DNA from: Aeromonas jandaei
GTDB taxonomy: Bacteria > Pseudomonadota > Gammaproteobacteria > Enterobacterales > Aeromonadaceae
Assembly (NCBI RefSeq): GCF_037890695.1
Contig: NZ_CP149571.1
Location: forward strand, 2,014,001 to 2,078,000
Direction of reading: 5' to 3'
Length of the DNA: 64,000 bases
Part shown: positions 27,711-38,841 of the stretch, piece by piece
How the letters are laid out: each line of letters begins with the position of its first letter
How positions within the stretch are numbered: the stretch's first letter is position 1
Made by a program: the position numbers and the translations under genes
Notes under the pieces: generated by a model
What the model was told of the DNA's origin: nothing
The model's input: the letters and a program-made list of their open reading frames with translations, nothing else
Databases searched by the model: none

Positions 27711-29036
27711 ATGGCAAGAATCCTGATGACTCGTGCTTTTGACGAAAACGGCCATATAGTTGATGTCAAAGATGTTGTTAGTGGAAAAGCATGCAATTGC
27801 ACATGCATCGGTTGTCAGGGCGCTGTCTGGGCTATGAAAGGGCAAGTTAAAGCCCATTATTTTGCTCATGAACCTAATTCAATCGAGCAGAATGCCTGTA
27901 CCTGGAAGCCAGAAACCGAAATACATATCTTGGCTAAAGAGGTTTTATCAACGGATAGGCAGTTGATACTGCCGATTGGAACTATAAACCCAATCCATAA
28001 AAACATAGTTTTTGATGAGATGGTATGTGAGGTTTATGAGGGCCGAGTTATCCCAGATGTAATTGGGTTCATCGATGGAGAGAAGGTTCTCATCGAAGTT
28101 GCAGTTACGCACTTTTGTGATAGAGGGAAAATTAAAGAACTAAAGAGGGTGAATGCAACCTGCGTTGAACTTGATCTCAGTGGATTTCGTGTGAAAGAGG
28201 AGATAATCTCAAAAGAAGAAATTAGAGATTATCTAAAAAAATGCCCTAAAAAATGGGTATCTGTGGCTCCTGTTGGCAACTTCTCAGAAATGATTTACTC
28301 CCATAATAGGCAGCAGTTATTATCTTTACAGCACCAGTATTCATCGTTGAGCTCGAAACACCAAACAGAAGTTAAAAAACTTAATGCAGAATTCGATGCG
28401 ATAAAAAATACGCGCGAATCAGAACTAAGCGATATGCAAATAGTGATTCAACAGGCTCGGAATGCAGAAAGGAATGCAAGTTCAATTCTTGAACAGTGGG
28501 ATAGAATAAGGATTGATAAAGAATCATCTATTTCAGAAATAGAGGACAAAATAATCCTACTGGAAGATCAATATAGAAGCTTTGAAATTGAATTAAAAGA
28601 ACGCCTTTATAAGGTGCAAGAGGAGATTGATAAAAAACAAGACTTACTGAACGACCTTCTTAATTTAGATGAACTTAAGGCTGAATTTTATTCACACGTT
28701 GATGATATAAATAGAACTATTAAAGCCAAAGAGGCTCAGCTTGATGCTAGTGAAGTCGAAATACGCAGGCGTTCAGCATCCTTAGACTTAATACAGAAAA
28801 ATTTAAATGATAGCCTCATATCACTACAAGAACGAGAAAATGCTCTAACAGAAAGAGCAAAAAACCTGGCAAGTATTGTTGATGTTAATTCAAGGGAGCA
28901 GGCTCAAGTAATGCTTTCACAGTGGATAAAAGAGAAGTCGAATGAAATAAAAGCGCTGGAGGAAAAAGAAAGGAGGACAATTAAAGCCATTGATGATTTA
29001 AGGAGAAAATATGGCTCCTTCATAAAAATACCATGA
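27711..29036 (+). CDS. CoiA-like protein with nuclease-like motif and coiled coil
   Basis: 441 residues. The N-terminus resembles the competence protein CoiA family: a Cys cluster (CNCTCIGCQGAVWA) followed by AHYFAHEP, then a PD-(D/E)xK-nuclease-like stretch, RVIPDVIGFIDGEKVLIEVAV with Asp and Glu correctly spaced and downstream Lys residues (KIKELK), around residues 110-150. Residues 210-430 are a long Glu/Lys/Arg-rich coiled coil. It may be a DNA-cleaving or DNA-binding island protein. No competence genes are nearby. Its own terminator follows; not in an operon. Confidence 0.7.
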   Translation: MARILMTRAFDENGHIVDVKDVVSGKACNCTCIGCQGAVWAMKGQVKAHYFAHEPNSIEQNACTWKPETEIHILAKEVLSTDRQLILPIGTINPIHKNIVFDEMVCEVYEGRVIPDVIGFIDGEKVLIEVAVTHFCDRGKIKELKRVNATCVELDLSGFRVKEEIISKEEIRDYLKKCPKKWVSVAPVGNFSEMIYSHNRQQLLSLQHQYSSLSSKHQTEVKKLNAEFDAIKNTRESELSDMQIVIQQARNAERNASSILEQWDRIRIDKESSISEIEDKIILLEDQYRSFEIELKERLYKVQEEIDKKQDLLNDLLNLDELKAEFYSHVDDINRTIKAKEAQLDASEVEIRRRSASLDLIQKNLNDSLISLQERENALTERAKNLASIVDVNSREQAQVMLSQWIKEKSNEIKALEEKERRTIKAIDDLRRKYGSFIKIP

Positions 29037-29066
29037 TAAAGCTATCACCTAATAGGTGTTTTTATC
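29033..29066 (+). terminator. terminator after the CoiA-like gene
   Basis: GATAAAGCTATCACCT-aat-AGGTGTTTTTATC: a short ATCACCT/AGGTG stem with T-run overlapping the stop codon region. Confidence 0.6.
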
Positions 29067-29068
29067 AT

Positions 29069-29416
29069 TTATTCTCGTGGCGGCCCTTGAAATGGCACTA
29101 CTTCCCCTAATTCCTGATGTAATAAAGATGTGGATGTGGGTAGTGAAGCCATTTTTTCCTTCATCCCCTCAAGTTCAAAGAGCATTTTCTGATAAGATAA
29201 GCACAGCATGTTGCTCAAGCGAACATAATAATCCTCTTGATTTCGGGATAGTTCTTTTTGGCAGTTAATTTGAAATTGCCACCCCAGCAATTTCCTCTGT
29301 CGTTCTTGCGACATACCCTGCAAAATATTTTCCATCTCCGCTTGAAGCAACTTTTCAAGTTCACCATCTCCACGTTCAGCCATTGCTTTCAGTGTGTCAA
29401 AATCTGGTAGAGACAT
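29069..29416 (-). CDS. DUF3135 family protein
   Basis: 115 residues. The N-terminus MSLPDFDTLKAMAERGDGELEKL matches the short DUF3135 family of gammaproteobacteria, followed by SQERQRKLLGWQFQINCQKE. Helical, no membrane segment; function unknown. It is the last gene on the strand of the chemosensory operon, 51 bases after cheV, and may be its distal member. Confidence 0.65.
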   Translation of the reverse strand: MSLPDFDTLKAMAERGDGELEKLLQAEMENILQGMSQERQRKLLGWQFQINCQKELSRNQEDYYVRLSNMLCLSYQKMLFELEGMKEKMASLPTSTSLLHQELGEVVPFQGPPRE

Positions 29417-29467
29417 TTTTTCTCCTTACCACAGTATGTGGGGTCATCGATGACTATAAAATCGCAG

Positions 29468-30460
29468 TTAGAGGGTAACCCCTGATAGTCTGTCCATCAA
29501 GTTAACCATTTTCCCCAATTCTGGTTTAGTAATAGTGTCATTAGCGCCTAATTGCAGGGCTTTCGCACGATTATCTTCACTCATAAGCGATGAAAACATT
29601 ACAACTGGTAACGTTGCAAAACACGAACTATCCCGTACCCGCTTTAATAAATGCATACCATCTATGCGGGGCATTTCCACATCGGTTACTATTGCATTAA
29701 GGTAGGCGCTCACAGGTAAGTTATCACTATTTATGTGCTCCTCAATATCAGTTAACATTTCCAATGCATCACCACCATCTTTAGATGTGATGACGTGATA
29801 ACCTGCGGTGCTAAGCGTATTTTCTATCAACTTACGAATAAATGCCGAGTCCTCAACCACCAAGATAGTTTTCTGACCTCGTAATGACGTCATTTTGTCA
29901 TTGATAAGCACTGTTCTATCTTGTGCGACATTGTATTTTTCCATACTCAGCTCAGGATTGATTGTTGCAATGATCCGTTCAAAATCCAAGATCATGATGA
30001 GATTGCCATCTCGCCTCACCACCGCAACGACGCAATCATTTTCGCCTGCTTCAAGAAACTGGCTGGGCGACTCCACATCTTCCCAGGAAATACGATGAAT
30101 ACGACTAACTCCATCGACCAGAAAACCATTGGCCATCTTGTTAAAGTCCGTCACAATAACAATTTTTCCGGTATTGTCTCGATTAGTATTTATCCTTAAC
30201 CATCCAGCTAAGTCCACCAATGGAATAAGGCTTCCACGCAAAGAAAAAACTCCTACCATATGGGGCTGTGCATTGGGATAATCGGTTGTTTCAGGTACAC
30301 GTATAACCTCTCGTACCTTAGCAACGTTGATACCGTAAAAGGCAACTTTGACTCGCCCATCGGGCAATAATTTATGGATGTGAAACTCAATTATCTCCAG
30401 CTCATTGGTTCCACTTTCTGTCAATATTGCGCTGTGAGCATTCTCTTGTTGTTCACTCAT
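29468..30460 (-). CDS. cheV: chemotaxis coupling protein CheV
   Basis: 330 codons from MSEQQENAHS (a longer in-frame start at 30490 overlaps nothing useful). A CheW-like coupling domain (about 20-165, with ILDFE and SLRGSLIPLVDLAGW) is followed by a receiver domain with the phosphoacceptor Asp in AIVTDVEMPRIDGMHLL and a conserved Lys in TITKPELG. CheV couples receptors to CheA and is thought to buffer phosphoryl flow. Ninth of ten che-type genes on this strand in the island, followed by DUF3135. Confidence 0.92.
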   Translation of the reverse strand: MSEQQENAHSAILTESGTNELEIIEFHIHKLLPDGRVKVAFYGINVAKVREVIRVPETTDYPNAQPHMVGVFSLRGSLIPLVDLAGWLRINTNRDNTGKIVIVTDFNKMANGFLVDGVSRIHRISWEDVESPSQFLEAGENDCVVAVVRRDGNLIMILDFERIIATINPELSMEKYNVAQDRTVLINDKMTSLRGQKTILVVEDSAFIRKLIENTLSTAGYHVITSKDGGDALEMLTDIEEHINSDNLPVSAYLNAIVTDVEMPRIDGMHLLKRVRDSSCFATLPVVMFSSLMSEDNRAKALQLGANDTITKPELGKMVNLMDRLSGVTL

Positions 30461-30508
30461 GTTAACCTCAACCAGACGTTGAAATAACACATTGAATATT
30501 TTAAAAGT

Positions 30509-31729
30509 CTATTCATCACTAAACTGTCCACCGCCACACCAATTGGCATACCAGGTAGGAATTTGGTCAATCGGTATAGGTTTGCTAATATAATATCCTT
30601 GTGCAATTTCACACCCTAGTAGGGTAAGCTGAACCCAGTCCTGTTCACTCTCCACACCTTCCGCTACCGTTTTTAGACCTAACTTTTGGCTCATTGCGAT
30701 TGCGGATGTGAGGATGGCCAACTTTTTTTGGCTCAAATAGGCATCCCGCACAAACTCTTTATCAATCTTTATTTCTGTAAACGGGCAGCGTGACAATTGC
30801 TGCATGGATGAATAGCCTGTTCCATAGTCATCCATTGCTATACCAAAGCCCCGTAATCTAAGGCGAGCTAGCGTACCAAGAGAGGCGGATAGATTTGACA
30901 TGAAAGTGGTTTCGGTCACTTCAATAATAATTTTGCTACAAACAAGCCCTGTACTTTCAACGATCTCGACCATGTTATCGACCAGCTTATCCGACAATAA
31001 CAAGGCAACTGGCATATTAATAGAGCATGTTAGCGAGGAGGCTAGTCCATCAAGGCGGCATAAGGCATTACAACTTGCTTTCAAAAATTCGTAGAAAAAT
31101 TGTAATGCTAATTCCCCTTGCTCCAGGTGATGTACAAAACTCACGGGAGGTAAGGTGCCATGTTCGGGATGTAACCAGCGCACCAACGCTTCAAATCCAA
31201 ACAAGTGGCCATTCCTCATGACCACTTTAGGCTGAAGAAATGGCACCAGTTCCCCTTTGGCCAAGGCTAGTCTGACATCCCCTTCACTGAGCTCTAAGGT
31301 ATGCTTGGCTCGCTGATGTTTGTGCATGTCGGGATTTGATTGTAATAACATTGCTGACAACGCATCTTTGGTCACTGGTTTTTCTAATATCGCAATCACC
31401 TCCAACGGGCTGGCATCAGCGATCATGTGGATCACGTCAAGGACATCACGGTCTGCCGCACTCATAACAGCAACAAACAACGGACTACTCACTATTTTTT
31501 CCAGCTGAGCAATGAGCTCAACGCCATCCATCCCTGGCATGTTCAGATCTGTGAGTACCAAGTCTATCTGGTTGAGCTGTTGCAACTGCGCTAGCGCATC
31601 GCGTCCGTCTTCGGCACCGTACACCGACTCAAACCCCAGCTCCTGGAGCAGGCAGGTGACTTCATATCGCTGTAATCGCGAGTCATCTACCACCAACGCC
31701 GAGCGTCCCTTCCATTTGTCCAGTGACAT
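30509..31729 (-). CDS. response regulator with EAL domain (c-di-GMP phosphodiesterase)
   Basis: 406 residues. A receiver domain with Asp61 (LVLTDLNMPGMDG) is joined to an EAL domain (about 150-395). Active-site features are present: FEALVRW, an Asn in SINMP, EVTET, MDDYGTGYSS, EIKIDKEFV and VAEGVES, so it should hydrolyse c-di-GMP. Being within a che operon, it probably links CheA phosphorylation to c-di-GMP levels. Located 11 bases from cheB. Confidence 0.9.
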   Translation of the reverse strand: MSLDKWKGRSALVVDDSRLQRYEVTCLLQELGFESVYGAEDGRDALAQLQQLNQIDLVLTDLNMPGMDGVELIAQLEKIVSSPLFVAVMSAADRDVLDVIHMIADASPLEVIAILEKPVTKDALSAMLLQSNPDMHKHQRAKHTLELSEGDVRLALAKGELVPFLQPKVVMRNGHLFGFEALVRWLHPEHGTLPPVSFVHHLEQGELALQFFYEFLKASCNALCRLDGLASSLTCSINMPVALLLSDKLVDNMVEIVESTGLVCSKIIIEVTETTFMSNLSASLGTLARLRLRGFGIAMDDYGTGYSSMQQLSRCPFTEIKIDKEFVRDAYLSQKKLAILTSAIAMSQKLGLKTVAEGVESEQDWVQLTLLGCEIAQGYYISKPIPIDQIPTWYANWCGGGQFSDE

Positions 31730-31740
31730 GGTGTAACCCT

Positions 31741-32817
31741 CTATACCAGCGCAGCCAGGTATTGGCTGATATGCTGTAACGACATCACTTCATCAACACC
31801 ACCATGAGCAATCGCTTCTTTGGGCATGCCAAAGACCACGCAGCTCGCTTCATCCTGAGCAACTGTTTTTGCCCCAGTGTCGTGCAATTCGCGCATACCT
31901 CTAGCACCGTCATCCCCCATTCCGGTCATGATGACACCGATGGCATTGCGTCCCGCATTCACAGCTACAGAACGAAATAGCACATCCACTGATGGCTTAT
32001 GGCGAGATACTAGCGGCCCATCTTTCACTTCAGCGTAGTATTGAGCGCCACTGCGCTGCACCAGAAGATGTTTACCGCCAGGTGCAATCAAAGCTGTCCC
32101 GCGAACCAACCTGTCCCCTGTTTTGGCCTCTTTGACCTCCAGCCGCGAAACACCGTTAAGTCGCTGCGCAAAAGCAGCAGTAAACATCTCTGGCATATGC
32201 TGAACGATAGCAATACCTGGCAAGGTGGCGGGTAAACGGGTTAATAAGAACTCCAGTGCTTGGGTTCCACCCGTTGAAGTGCCCAGCGCAATCACCCTGT
32301 CAGTGGTTTGGTAGTTTGAACGAGAGGTGGGGGCCGATATCATCACATCTGCACTGTGTAACGCACGCTCGCCAAGATTGGTTGCAGTGTTGGTGGTTGA
32401 AGGAAGGATATTGGCAAGCTTGGCTTGTGCAGCGGCCCGTATTTCCTGAATGATGTCTTGTGTCGAGGAGCTAAGGAAATCTTTCACATTGAGCGATGGC
32501 TTGGTGATGATCGATACCGCCCCCAACGAGAGCGCCTCCAGGGTTACAGAGGCTCCTTTGGTTGCAAGGGATGAGCAGATAATGACAGGTGTTGGGCGCT
32601 CACTCATGATTTTTCGCAAGAATGTCAAACCATCCATGCGGGGCATCTCAATATCCAGAATGATCACATCAGGCCAACGCAGCTTCATCTGCGAGATGGC
32701 GTATAGCGGATCCAGAGCAGTGGCAATTACGTCAATATCAGGTGCCTTAGCAAGGCATTGGGTCAGCATCTCACGCACTAATGCAGAATCGTCAATTACC
32801 ATCACTTTGATAGTCAT
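31741..32817 (-). CDS. cheB: chemotaxis methylesterase/deamidase CheB
   Basis: 358 residues: receiver domain with Asp55 ([13 protein letters not shown]), linker, and methylesterase domain with Ser in [12 protein letters not shown], His in IVQHMPEMF and Asp in [12 protein letters not shown]. It removes methyl groups from the receptors. The start overlaps the stop of cheR by 4 bases. The receiver-EAL gene follows. Confidence 0.94.
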   Translation of the reverse strand: MTIKVMVIDDSALVREMLTQCLAKAPDIDVIATALDPLYAISQMKLRWPDVIILDIEMPRMDGLTFLRKIMSERPTPVIICSSLATKGASVTLEALSLGAVSIITKPSLNVKDFLSSSTQDIIQEIRAAAQAKLANILPSTTNTATNLGERALHSADVMISAPTSRSNYQTTDRVIALGTSTGGTQALEFLLTRLPATLPGIAIVQHMPEMFTAAFAQRLNGVSRLEVKEAKTGDRLVRGTALIAPGGKHLLVQRSGAQYYAEVKDGPLVSRHKPSVDVLFRSVAVNAGRNAIGVIMTGMGDDGARGMRELHDTGAKTVAQDEASCVVFGMPKEAIAHGGVDEVMSLQHISQYLAALV

Positions 32818-33677
32818 ATGGCCTCTTTAAACTGTACCGGATCACGGTCAATCCGCCGATAGCGTGAAGGCGCTTCCTGCACTAATGGGAGCTCTGCATC
32901 GCGGATCATTTCTGAGTGCCCCACCAGTAAATAGCCGCCAGGCTTGAGGCGCTGACACACCTGGCTTAACACTTGATGCTTTGTTGTTGTGTTGAAATAA
33001 ATCAGCACATTCCGTAAAAAAATGACATCCAATGCCAGCTCCCCAAACTGGGATGCGTCTAATAGATTGAGTTGCGAGAGCGCGACATGCTTTGCAAGCA
33101 CAGGATTTACACGAACAGAACCGTGAAACTCTGCATGTCCACGCTGTAAGTAACGCAACCACAGATGAGGAGGGACGCGCTGCACTCGTTCAAGCGAATA
33201 AATCCCTTTGCGAGCATGAGCAATGACATTAGTGTTGATATCGGTGCCCCATACCCGCCAAGGAGAGCCCAGCCCGAATTGCTCAGCGAAAATCATCGCT
33301 ATCGTGTATGGCTCCTCACCACTGGAGCATGCGGCAGACCATACTTTGGGAGGACGGTCTTGCGCTTGAATGTAGCTACGTAGCCACTCGAAATGAGCTT
33401 CTTCTCTAAAGAAATACGTCTCGTTGGTAGACAGTAAATTAATTGCGCATTGCCGCTCCTGATCTTCATTTGGGTGAGACAGCCTTTGCCAATAAGCTTG
33501 AAAGCTACTCAGGTTAAGTTCACGTAGGCGTTTTGCCAGACGGGACTGAACCAACGCTCGCTTGCTGTCAGCTAAATCAATCCCCGCTTGTGTGAGCAAA
33601 AATGTTTTAAATAGCGCAAATTCCCTCATGCTCAACTGCGGCCCTTGCTCGCAAAATCTCTGTTTCCCGTCATTCAT
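32814..33677 (-). CDS. cheR: chemotaxis methyltransferase CheR
   Basis: 287 residues: N-terminal CheR helical domain ([16 protein letters not shown], then [14 protein letters not shown]) and SAM-dependent methyltransferase domain with [16 protein letters not shown], the NETYFFRE stretch and [12 protein letters not shown]. Methylates receptor glutamates, opposing CheB. Start overlaps the cheW stop by 4 bases. Confidence 0.94.
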   Translation of the reverse strand: MNDGKQRFCEQGPQLSMREFALFKTFLLTQAGIDLADSKRALVQSRLAKRLRELNLSSFQAYWQRLSHPNEDQERQCAINLLSTNETYFFREEAHFEWLRSYIQAQDRPPKVWSAACSSGEEPYTIAMIFAEQFGLGSPWRVWGTDINTNVIAHARKGIYSLERVQRVPPHLWLRYLQRGHAEFHGSVRVNPVLAKHVALSQLNLLDASQFGELALDVIFLRNVLIYFNTTTKHQVLSQVCQRLKPGGYLLVGHSEMIRDAELPLVQEAPSRYRRIDRDPVQFKEAI

Positions 33678-34210
33678 TCTGAGCCCTTGAACTCAAGATG
33701 ATGACTAGCCATCTTGCTTTCGACCAAGGCACTCAGCTCGGCAAGAGACAACACTCTAGTCACATCCAGCAGTACAACAAACTGATCATTAACGGTGACA
33801 ATGCCGGCAATAAAATCGCTTCTCAGTGCCACCCCAAAATGGGGCGGAGGTTCAATGGCATCACGCCGTAATTCCAGCACATCACATACCGCATCAAGCA
33901 AGACCCCCACGTCTTGGTAGAAATCAAGCGAGGTGGGTAATGACAAAATGGCAATTCCTGTAGTGGATTGCAGGGCTGTCATGCCCTGGCCAAAGCGCAC
34001 TTGTAAATCAATCACTGGAACAACCGCACCACGCAGGTTGATGATCCCACGAACAAACGTGGGCATCATCGGCACCGCCGTCATCCCTTCATACTCGATG
34101 ATTTCTCGCATGTGGGTGATATCAATGCCATAGCGCTCTCCACCCAACATGAAGGTTACGCAATGAAATACTTCGCTTTGCACAAGCTCAGTAGTTGCTG
34201 AATTTGCCAT
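33674..34210 (-). CDS. cheW: chemotaxis coupling protein CheW
   Basis: 178 codons from [10 protein letters not shown]; the frame opens at 34252 but the upstream part (rich in Met/Arg/Cys) is unlikely to be protein. The CheW fold is clear: [45 protein letters not shown] and [18 protein letters not shown]. It joins the receptors to CheA. It overlaps the end of the MCP gene by about 20 bases. Confidence 0.92.
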   Translation of the reverse strand: MANSATTELVQSEVFHCVTFMLGGERYGIDITHMREIIEYEGMTAVPMMPTFVRGIINLRGAVVPVIDLQVRFGQGMTALQSTTGIAILSLPTSLDFYQDVGVLLDAVCDVLELRRDAIEPPPHFGVALRSDFIAGIVTVNDQFVVLLDVTRVLSLAELSALVESKMASHHLEFKGSE

Positions 34211-35861
34211 CATCCCCCTCCTGCAAAGCATCATGTGCATGGAGCGAACCAAACGATGCTTTCTTAGTGGGTGTCATCGGGTGGTGCAAAACAGTTCTGG
34301 GCAATTGGCGGGCCGCATTAGTCTTGGTGGAGTCGCGGAGCATGAATTGACGCATCAGCTCTTGTAGCTGCAAAGCAGTTGAGCTGAGCTCTTCTGATGT
34401 GGAGCTCAGCTCTTCAGCTGAGGCAGCAGAGGATTGCATCCCTTCGCTGATCTGCATCACCGCGACGTTAATTTGGCCTATGCTGGCGCGTTGCTCGCGA
34501 GACGCAGCTGCGATTTCCTGAACAAGAGTTGCTGTTTGGTCAATGCCTGGCAGCATTTCGCGTAGCAAGGTGCCCGCCTGTTCAGCGACCCCCACCGAGC
34601 GGCTAGCGAGCTCACCAATCTCCTTGGCTGCTGTTTGCGAACGCTCCGCGAGCTTACGCACTTCCGCAGCCACAGTTGCAAACCCTTTGCCATGCTCTCC
34701 CGCTCTTGCGGCCTCAATGGCCGCATTGATGGCCAGTAAATCTGTTTTGTTGGCGATGTCATTGATGACGGTGATTCGCGAGGCGATTTCTTTCATGGCA
34801 TGCACCATATCGCCCACGGCTCGACCACTGGCGGTCGCGTTCTCTGCTGATTTGACTGCAATGCCTTCAGTGACCTTGGCATTGTCGGCATTCTGGCTCA
34901 CGGTGGCTGCCATCTCCTCAACGGAAGCACTGGTCTGTTCAACGCTCGATGCCAGTTCCGATGAGGTTTGTGATAAGGCATTCGCGGTGGCAGCCACTTG
35001 TTCAGATGCCGAACCTATAGCATTGGCTATAGCACTCACTTCACCTAATGTTTCAGACAGCCGCTGCGACATGTCATTGATTGTGCTTAGCAAGCTGATT
35101 TGGTCACCTTCTTTTAGCTGGATCACCGTTGCCAAATCACCATCCGCAACTCTCTCCACTACTTGCACGGTATAAGATGGATCCGCACCCAGCTGACGTA
35201 AAATACTCCGCGTCACAACCATGGCTAGAATGCCGCAGGTCACGAATGCAAAAACCGCAATCATTAGCATGGTTCGAATATTACTGGCATAAATGTCGCG
35301 GCTATCCTGGAGAGCCCCAGCAGCAAGTTTGTCATTAAGATTGACCAGCTCTGTTAAGATATCGTCAGACACATTGAACGCAGGCCTGCCTTTTTCGCTC
35401 ATCAAGAGCATCGCCCGCTTATTGTTTACATCATCCCCTGTATCAGAGCGGGCAATACTCACAATTTCATCAGAATAGCGCTTGTAATCAGGCCATGATT
35501 TATCAAAACGAGCGAGAGCTTCCTTTTCAGGTTGCGTCAGATAGGTAATGCGATAGCGGTCTATCAGTTCGTTCATCTTGTTTTCATATTTCGTCATGTT
35601 GTCGAGGGTTTGCTGACGAACCTGAAGATCCACCTCACCGATATATCGATAGAGAGCTCGATTATGGTAAATTGCTTGCATATTGGCATTAGCGAGATCA
35701 CGAATAGGCACCAGTTGATTGGCATGCATATTCTCGACTAATTCCGCCATGGTTTTGATCGACACATAGCTGGTTACCGCTAGTGTTATCAGCAACAACA
35801 ATAAAGTAGCGAATGACACAGCCAGCTTTGTTCTGACTTGCAGGCGATGAAACCAGTCCAT
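34188..35861 (-). CDS. methyl-accepting chemotaxis protein (4HB sensor)
   Basis: 557 residues. Membrane helix 11-33, a periplasmic four-helix-bundle sensor domain (about 35-190, with [18 protein letters not shown]), second membrane helix (about 192-214), HAMP region, and a cytoplasmic signalling domain with the hairpin tip [37 protein letters not shown] around residue 370 (split here for brevity). Lies between cheA and cheW with overlaps or 2-base gaps. The C-terminal 50 residues are an extension without a NWETF-type CheR tether. Confidence 0.93.
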   Translation of the reverse strand: MDWFHRLQVRTKLAVSFATLLLLLITLAVTSYVSIKTMAELVENMHANQLVPIRDLANANMQAIYHNRALYRYIGEVDLQVRQQTLDNMTKYENKMNELIDRYRITYLTQPEKEALARFDKSWPDYKRYSDEIVSIARSDTGDDVNNKRAMLLMSEKGRPAFNVSDDILTELVNLNDKLAAGALQDSRDIYASNIRTMLMIAVFAFVTCGILAMVVTRSILRQLGADPSYTVQVVERVADGDLATVIQLKEGDQISLLSTINDMSQRLSETLGEVSAIANAIGSASEQVAATANALSQTSSELASSVEQTSASVEEMAATVSQNADNAKVTEGIAVKSAENATASGRAVGDMVHAMKEIASRITVINDIANKTDLLAINAAIEAARAGEHGKGFATVAAEVRKLAERSQTAAKEIGELASRSVGVAEQAGTLLREMLPGIDQTATLVQEIAAASREQRASIGQINVAVMQISEGMQSSAASAEELSSTSEELSSTALQLQELMRQFMLRDSTKTNAARQLPRTVLHHPMTPTKKASFGSLHAHDALQEGDDGKFSNY

Positions 35862-35863
35862 GG

Positions 35864-38032
35864 TTATATTCCTTCAGCGTGACGACAGGGGGCGGAAAAA
35901 TGCTCCTCATTGAGAGTGTGCAATATCCGCTGTTGCTCCCACTGCGTGACTTGCGCCAACAGTTGTGGGATATCCAAAATCAAGGCCGGATGGCCATTGC
36001 CCAGAATGGTGGAACCACTGATCCCCCGCAGGGGGCGAAACAGCTCTCCGAGCGGCTTAATCACGGTTTGCAATTCGCCAATCAGGTGGTCAACCACCAG
36101 ACCCGCTCTGCGTTCGCCGTGATGAACCACCACCACAAACTCGTTACCTTGTGCGGGAGGGAGGCCAAACAAAGCACGCAAATGCACGTAAGGCAGCCAC
36201 TCTCCTCGCAAATACAGTTGTTGTACGGTCAGCTCCTCTTCGCTATCTGGTAGCTCCAAGCACTCGGTCATCATTTCCAATGGGATGACGAATGATGTGT
36301 CGGCAACCTCGACCCGAAATCCATCAATGATGGCGAGCGTCAATGGCAGGCGGAGCCTAAACGTAGTGCCTTGGCCAGGATTACTTTCTACGGTGACATC
36401 ACCACGCAGGGCATCAAGGTTTCTACGTACAACATCGAGCCCAACGCCGCGCCCTGACAGTTCATTAACTTCGCTGTTGGTGGAAAATCCAGGTGCAAAG
36501 AGCAACTGGTAAACATCGCTATCACTCATCACCTTGATATCACCCACCAATCCGGCTTGCTGTGCCTTGGCCAAGACTTTTTCGCGAGATATACCATCCC
36601 CATCGTCACTCACCTCAACTACCACTGCTCCGGCATCATGGTAAGCATTCAGTGTGATGATCCCCTGCTCAGGCTTTCCTTTGTCTTGGCGCACCGAGGG
36701 CTGCTCAATACCATGGTCAATAGCATTGCGAACCAGATGCAGTAGCGGGTCGGTGAGTTTTTCCACCATGGACTTGTCAATGTCAGTGTCTGCATTTTGA
36801 ATATTGAGGATGACCGATTTTCCGGTTTGCAGGGACAGCTCATGCACGACGCGAGGGAAGCGATTGAAGATTTCATGGATAGGCACCATCCGAAGCGTCA
36901 ATGCATCATCACGGATCCCCTCGACCAATCCATTGACCACCGCCACAGATTCAATCAGCTCAACATTACCAGCCTGATGGGCTTGTAGCGTTGTAGCAGA
37001 CGCGGCAATCACCAACTCCCCAACTCGATTTATCAATTGATCAAGCTTGGCGGCATCAATGCGAATGTAATGACTGTCGGAACGAGTGAGGCTTTTGCGC
37101 GAGGCGTTTACTGGTTCTGGAGTGTCAGTTGCGAGTGGGGTTGTTGTAGGTAGCGTGGGTTCCAGAAGAGCTGGCTGAAGCAATACCTGAATATCAGCTG
37201 CTGTGAGTGAGCCTGCCTGCTCCCACCTCGCATACTGTGTACCAACCTCTTCCCCTAGCCATGCACACAACGTGGGTGCAGCATCTCGATATAGGGAGAG
37301 GTCTCCATGTACTGGTAGCAACACAATGATGCTTTGCGTGGCGACAAAATCGAAAGCACTACGCAATTTTTCTGCGCCACAGCCACTCTCAATGACTATC
37401 TCGTACCCCAGGAAGCAATCCGTGCTATCCAGCAGTTGCAAAGGAGGCCAGGGACGCCACACAGGCATGATGTAATGGATCTCGCCCTGATTACCGAGAT
37501 ATTTAAGCAACGCCAATACATCGAAACCATCACGGAATAAGCCAGGATAAAAGCGAACCGACAGATGCCAGCGCTCAGATGTTGTTGTAATACCTGGTTT
37601 TTCATCTGCCATCACGGGAGGGGCGGGTATGGTCATTGACGGCAAGCTCTGAAAGCCTTGCGTTTGAGACATCAACGCTAAGATTTGCTGGGTTTCAACT
37701 TGCTTGAGTTCAGGATTGTGCTCGGCACTTTGCAGCAAATCGCGTAGTTGGTCGTTACAGCGAAGTAAAAGCTGAATTAGGGCATCATCAAGATCAAGCT
37801 CACCACTGCGCAAACGCGCCAGGATATTCTCCATGCTATGGGTAAAGCGAACCAGCAGCTCCAAGCCAAGCATACTAGCAGAGCCTTTAATGGTGTGTGC
37901 GGTGCGGAACATCTGGTTATAGGTGTCAGCTCCCAAGGGGTGACCCACCCTATCCAGCAAGGCTTGTTCAAGGTTGTCACACTGCTCGTAGGCCTCTTCA
38001 AAAAAGAGCATCCGCGCTTTATTGATGTCCAT
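35864..38032 (-). CDS. cheA: chemotaxis histidine kinase CheA
   Basis: 722 residues. HPt domain with phospho-His46 ([14 protein letters not shown]); a second domain (about 150-260) that does not look like the usual CheY-binding P2; the dimerisation helices; an ATPase with the N box [15 protein letters not shown]1 SDDGDGIS and G2 GRGVGLDVV; and a C-terminal CheW-like domain. It phosphorylates the receiver proteins in response to the receptors. The start overlaps the STAS gene by 14 bases and the MCP gene follows by 2 bases. Confidence 0.94.
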   Translation of the reverse strand: MDINKARMLFFEEAYEQCDNLEQALLDRVGHPLGADTYNQMFRTAHTIKGSASMLGLELLVRFTHSMENILARLRSGELDLDDALIQLLLRCNDQLRDLLQSAEHNPELKQVETQQILALMSQTQGFQSLPSMTIPAPPVMADEKPGITTTSERWHLSVRFYPGLFRDGFDVLALLKYLGNQGEIHYIMPVWRPWPPLQLLDSTDCFLGYEIVIESGCGAEKLRSAFDFVATQSIIVLLPVHGDLSLYRDAAPTLCAWLGEEVGTQYARWEQAGSLTAADIQVLLQPALLEPTLPTTTPLATDTPEPVNASRKSLTRSDSHYIRIDAAKLDQLINRVGELVIAASATTLQAHQAGNVELIESVAVVNGLVEGIRDDALTLRMVPIHEIFNRFPRVVHELSLQTGKSVILNIQNADTDIDKSMVEKLTDPLLHLVRNAIDHGIEQPSVRQDKGKPEQGIITLNAYHDAGAVVVEVSDDGDGISREKVLAKAQQAGLVGDIKVMSDSDVYQLLFAPGFSTNSEVNELSGRGVGLDVVRRNLDALRGDVTVESNPGQGTTFRLRLPLTLAIIDGFRVEVADTSFVIPLEMMTECLELPDSEEELTVQQLYLRGEWLPYVHLRALFGLPPAQGNEFVVVVHHGERRAGLVVDHLIGELQTVIKPLGELFRPLRGISGSTILGNGHPALILDIPQLLAQVTQWEQQRILHTLNEEHFSAPCRHAEGI

Positions 38033-38339
38033 CGCCGCCCTCGATTGTTAGCTGTGCCCACAACCCCATACCACGAAATGTCTCTGCTGCAAGACTGTCA
38101 GGGGCGAGGACAAACGTCATCGATTTGCCCAGTGAAGTGGCTTCTTGTTGCAACAAGCTCAGCAGTTGTGCGCCACACCCATCTAGTAAGGTGATGGCAT
38201 CAAGAGTCACAACAACCGAGGGGTAATTGAGTAAACCCAGGAGACTGTCTTGCTCCTGTGCAACCGTCATGATGCTGAGCTCCCCTTCAATAACGGCGCG
38301 AGGCTTGGATCCCGTGCTATCAATAGTGATGCCCATCAC
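38019..38339 (-). CDS. STAS-domain protein
   Basis: 106 residues with a STAS (anti-sigma antagonist-like) fold: VIEGELSIMTVAQEQDSLLG near the N-terminus and VTLDAITLLDGCGAQLLSLLQQEA, though the usual phosphorylatable Ser region reads LLDGCG. It lies between cheY and cheA. STAS proteins occur in several chemosensory clusters outside the classical flagellar system (for example Vibrio cluster III), where their role is unclear. Confidence 0.82.
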   Translation of the reverse strand: MMGITIDSTGSKPRAVIEGELSIMTVAQEQDSLLGLLNYPSVVVTLDAITLLDGCGAQLLSLLQQEATSLGKSMTFVLAPDSLAAETFRGMGLWAQLTIEGGDGHQ

Positions 38340-38347
38340 GCCCCCCT

Positions 38348-38713
38348 TTATGGCTGAATAACCTTGGCAAGATTATCGAGCAGTGATTGTGGCTCGAACG
38401 GTTTGGTCAGCCACACCTTAGCACCAGCCTGAGCACCTTGCTGACGTAGCTCTGGCGCGTTTTCTGTAGTGAGCATGATGAACGGGATATAACGGAATCC
38501 AGGATGAGATTTAACCTCACGCAGAAAGGTCAAACCATCCATGATGGGCATATTGAGATCAGAGATAATCAAATGAAAGCGATGCTGCGACAGTTGAATC
38601 AACGCATCTTGGCCATCTTCCGCCTCAACTACGTTAAAACCTGCCTCAGTAAGCAATGCATTGAGGGCAAAGCGGATGCTGCTCGCATCATCTACCACCA
38701 AAATAGACTTCAT
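38348..38713 (-). CDS. CheY-like response regulator
   Basis: 121 residues, single receiver domain: acidic pair Asp8/Asp9, phosphoacceptor Asp52 (LIISDLNMPIMDG), Thr in MLTTENA and Lys104 in WLTKPF. All phosphorylation residues are intact. It follows the first MCP gene by 128 bases, starts 8 bases from STAS. As no CheZ is encoded, dephosphorylation must be spontaneous or done elsewhere. Confidence 0.92.
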   Translation of the reverse strand: MKSILVVDDASSIRFALNALLTEAGFNVVEAEDGQDALIQLSQHRFHLIISDLNMPIMDGLTFLREVKSHPGFRYIPFIMLTTENAPELRQQGAQAGAKVWLTKPFEPQSLLDNLAKVIQP

Positions 38714-38841
38714 AGACCACCCTGTCCGTCTTGCTCTCGCCCATGGTGGGTTGGTGATAACACATGATTATCACCATCCCACCGCCTTCCATGGCAGGCG
38801 TTTTACGAGAGTGCAATAGAGATATCTTGTGACCAAAGAGA

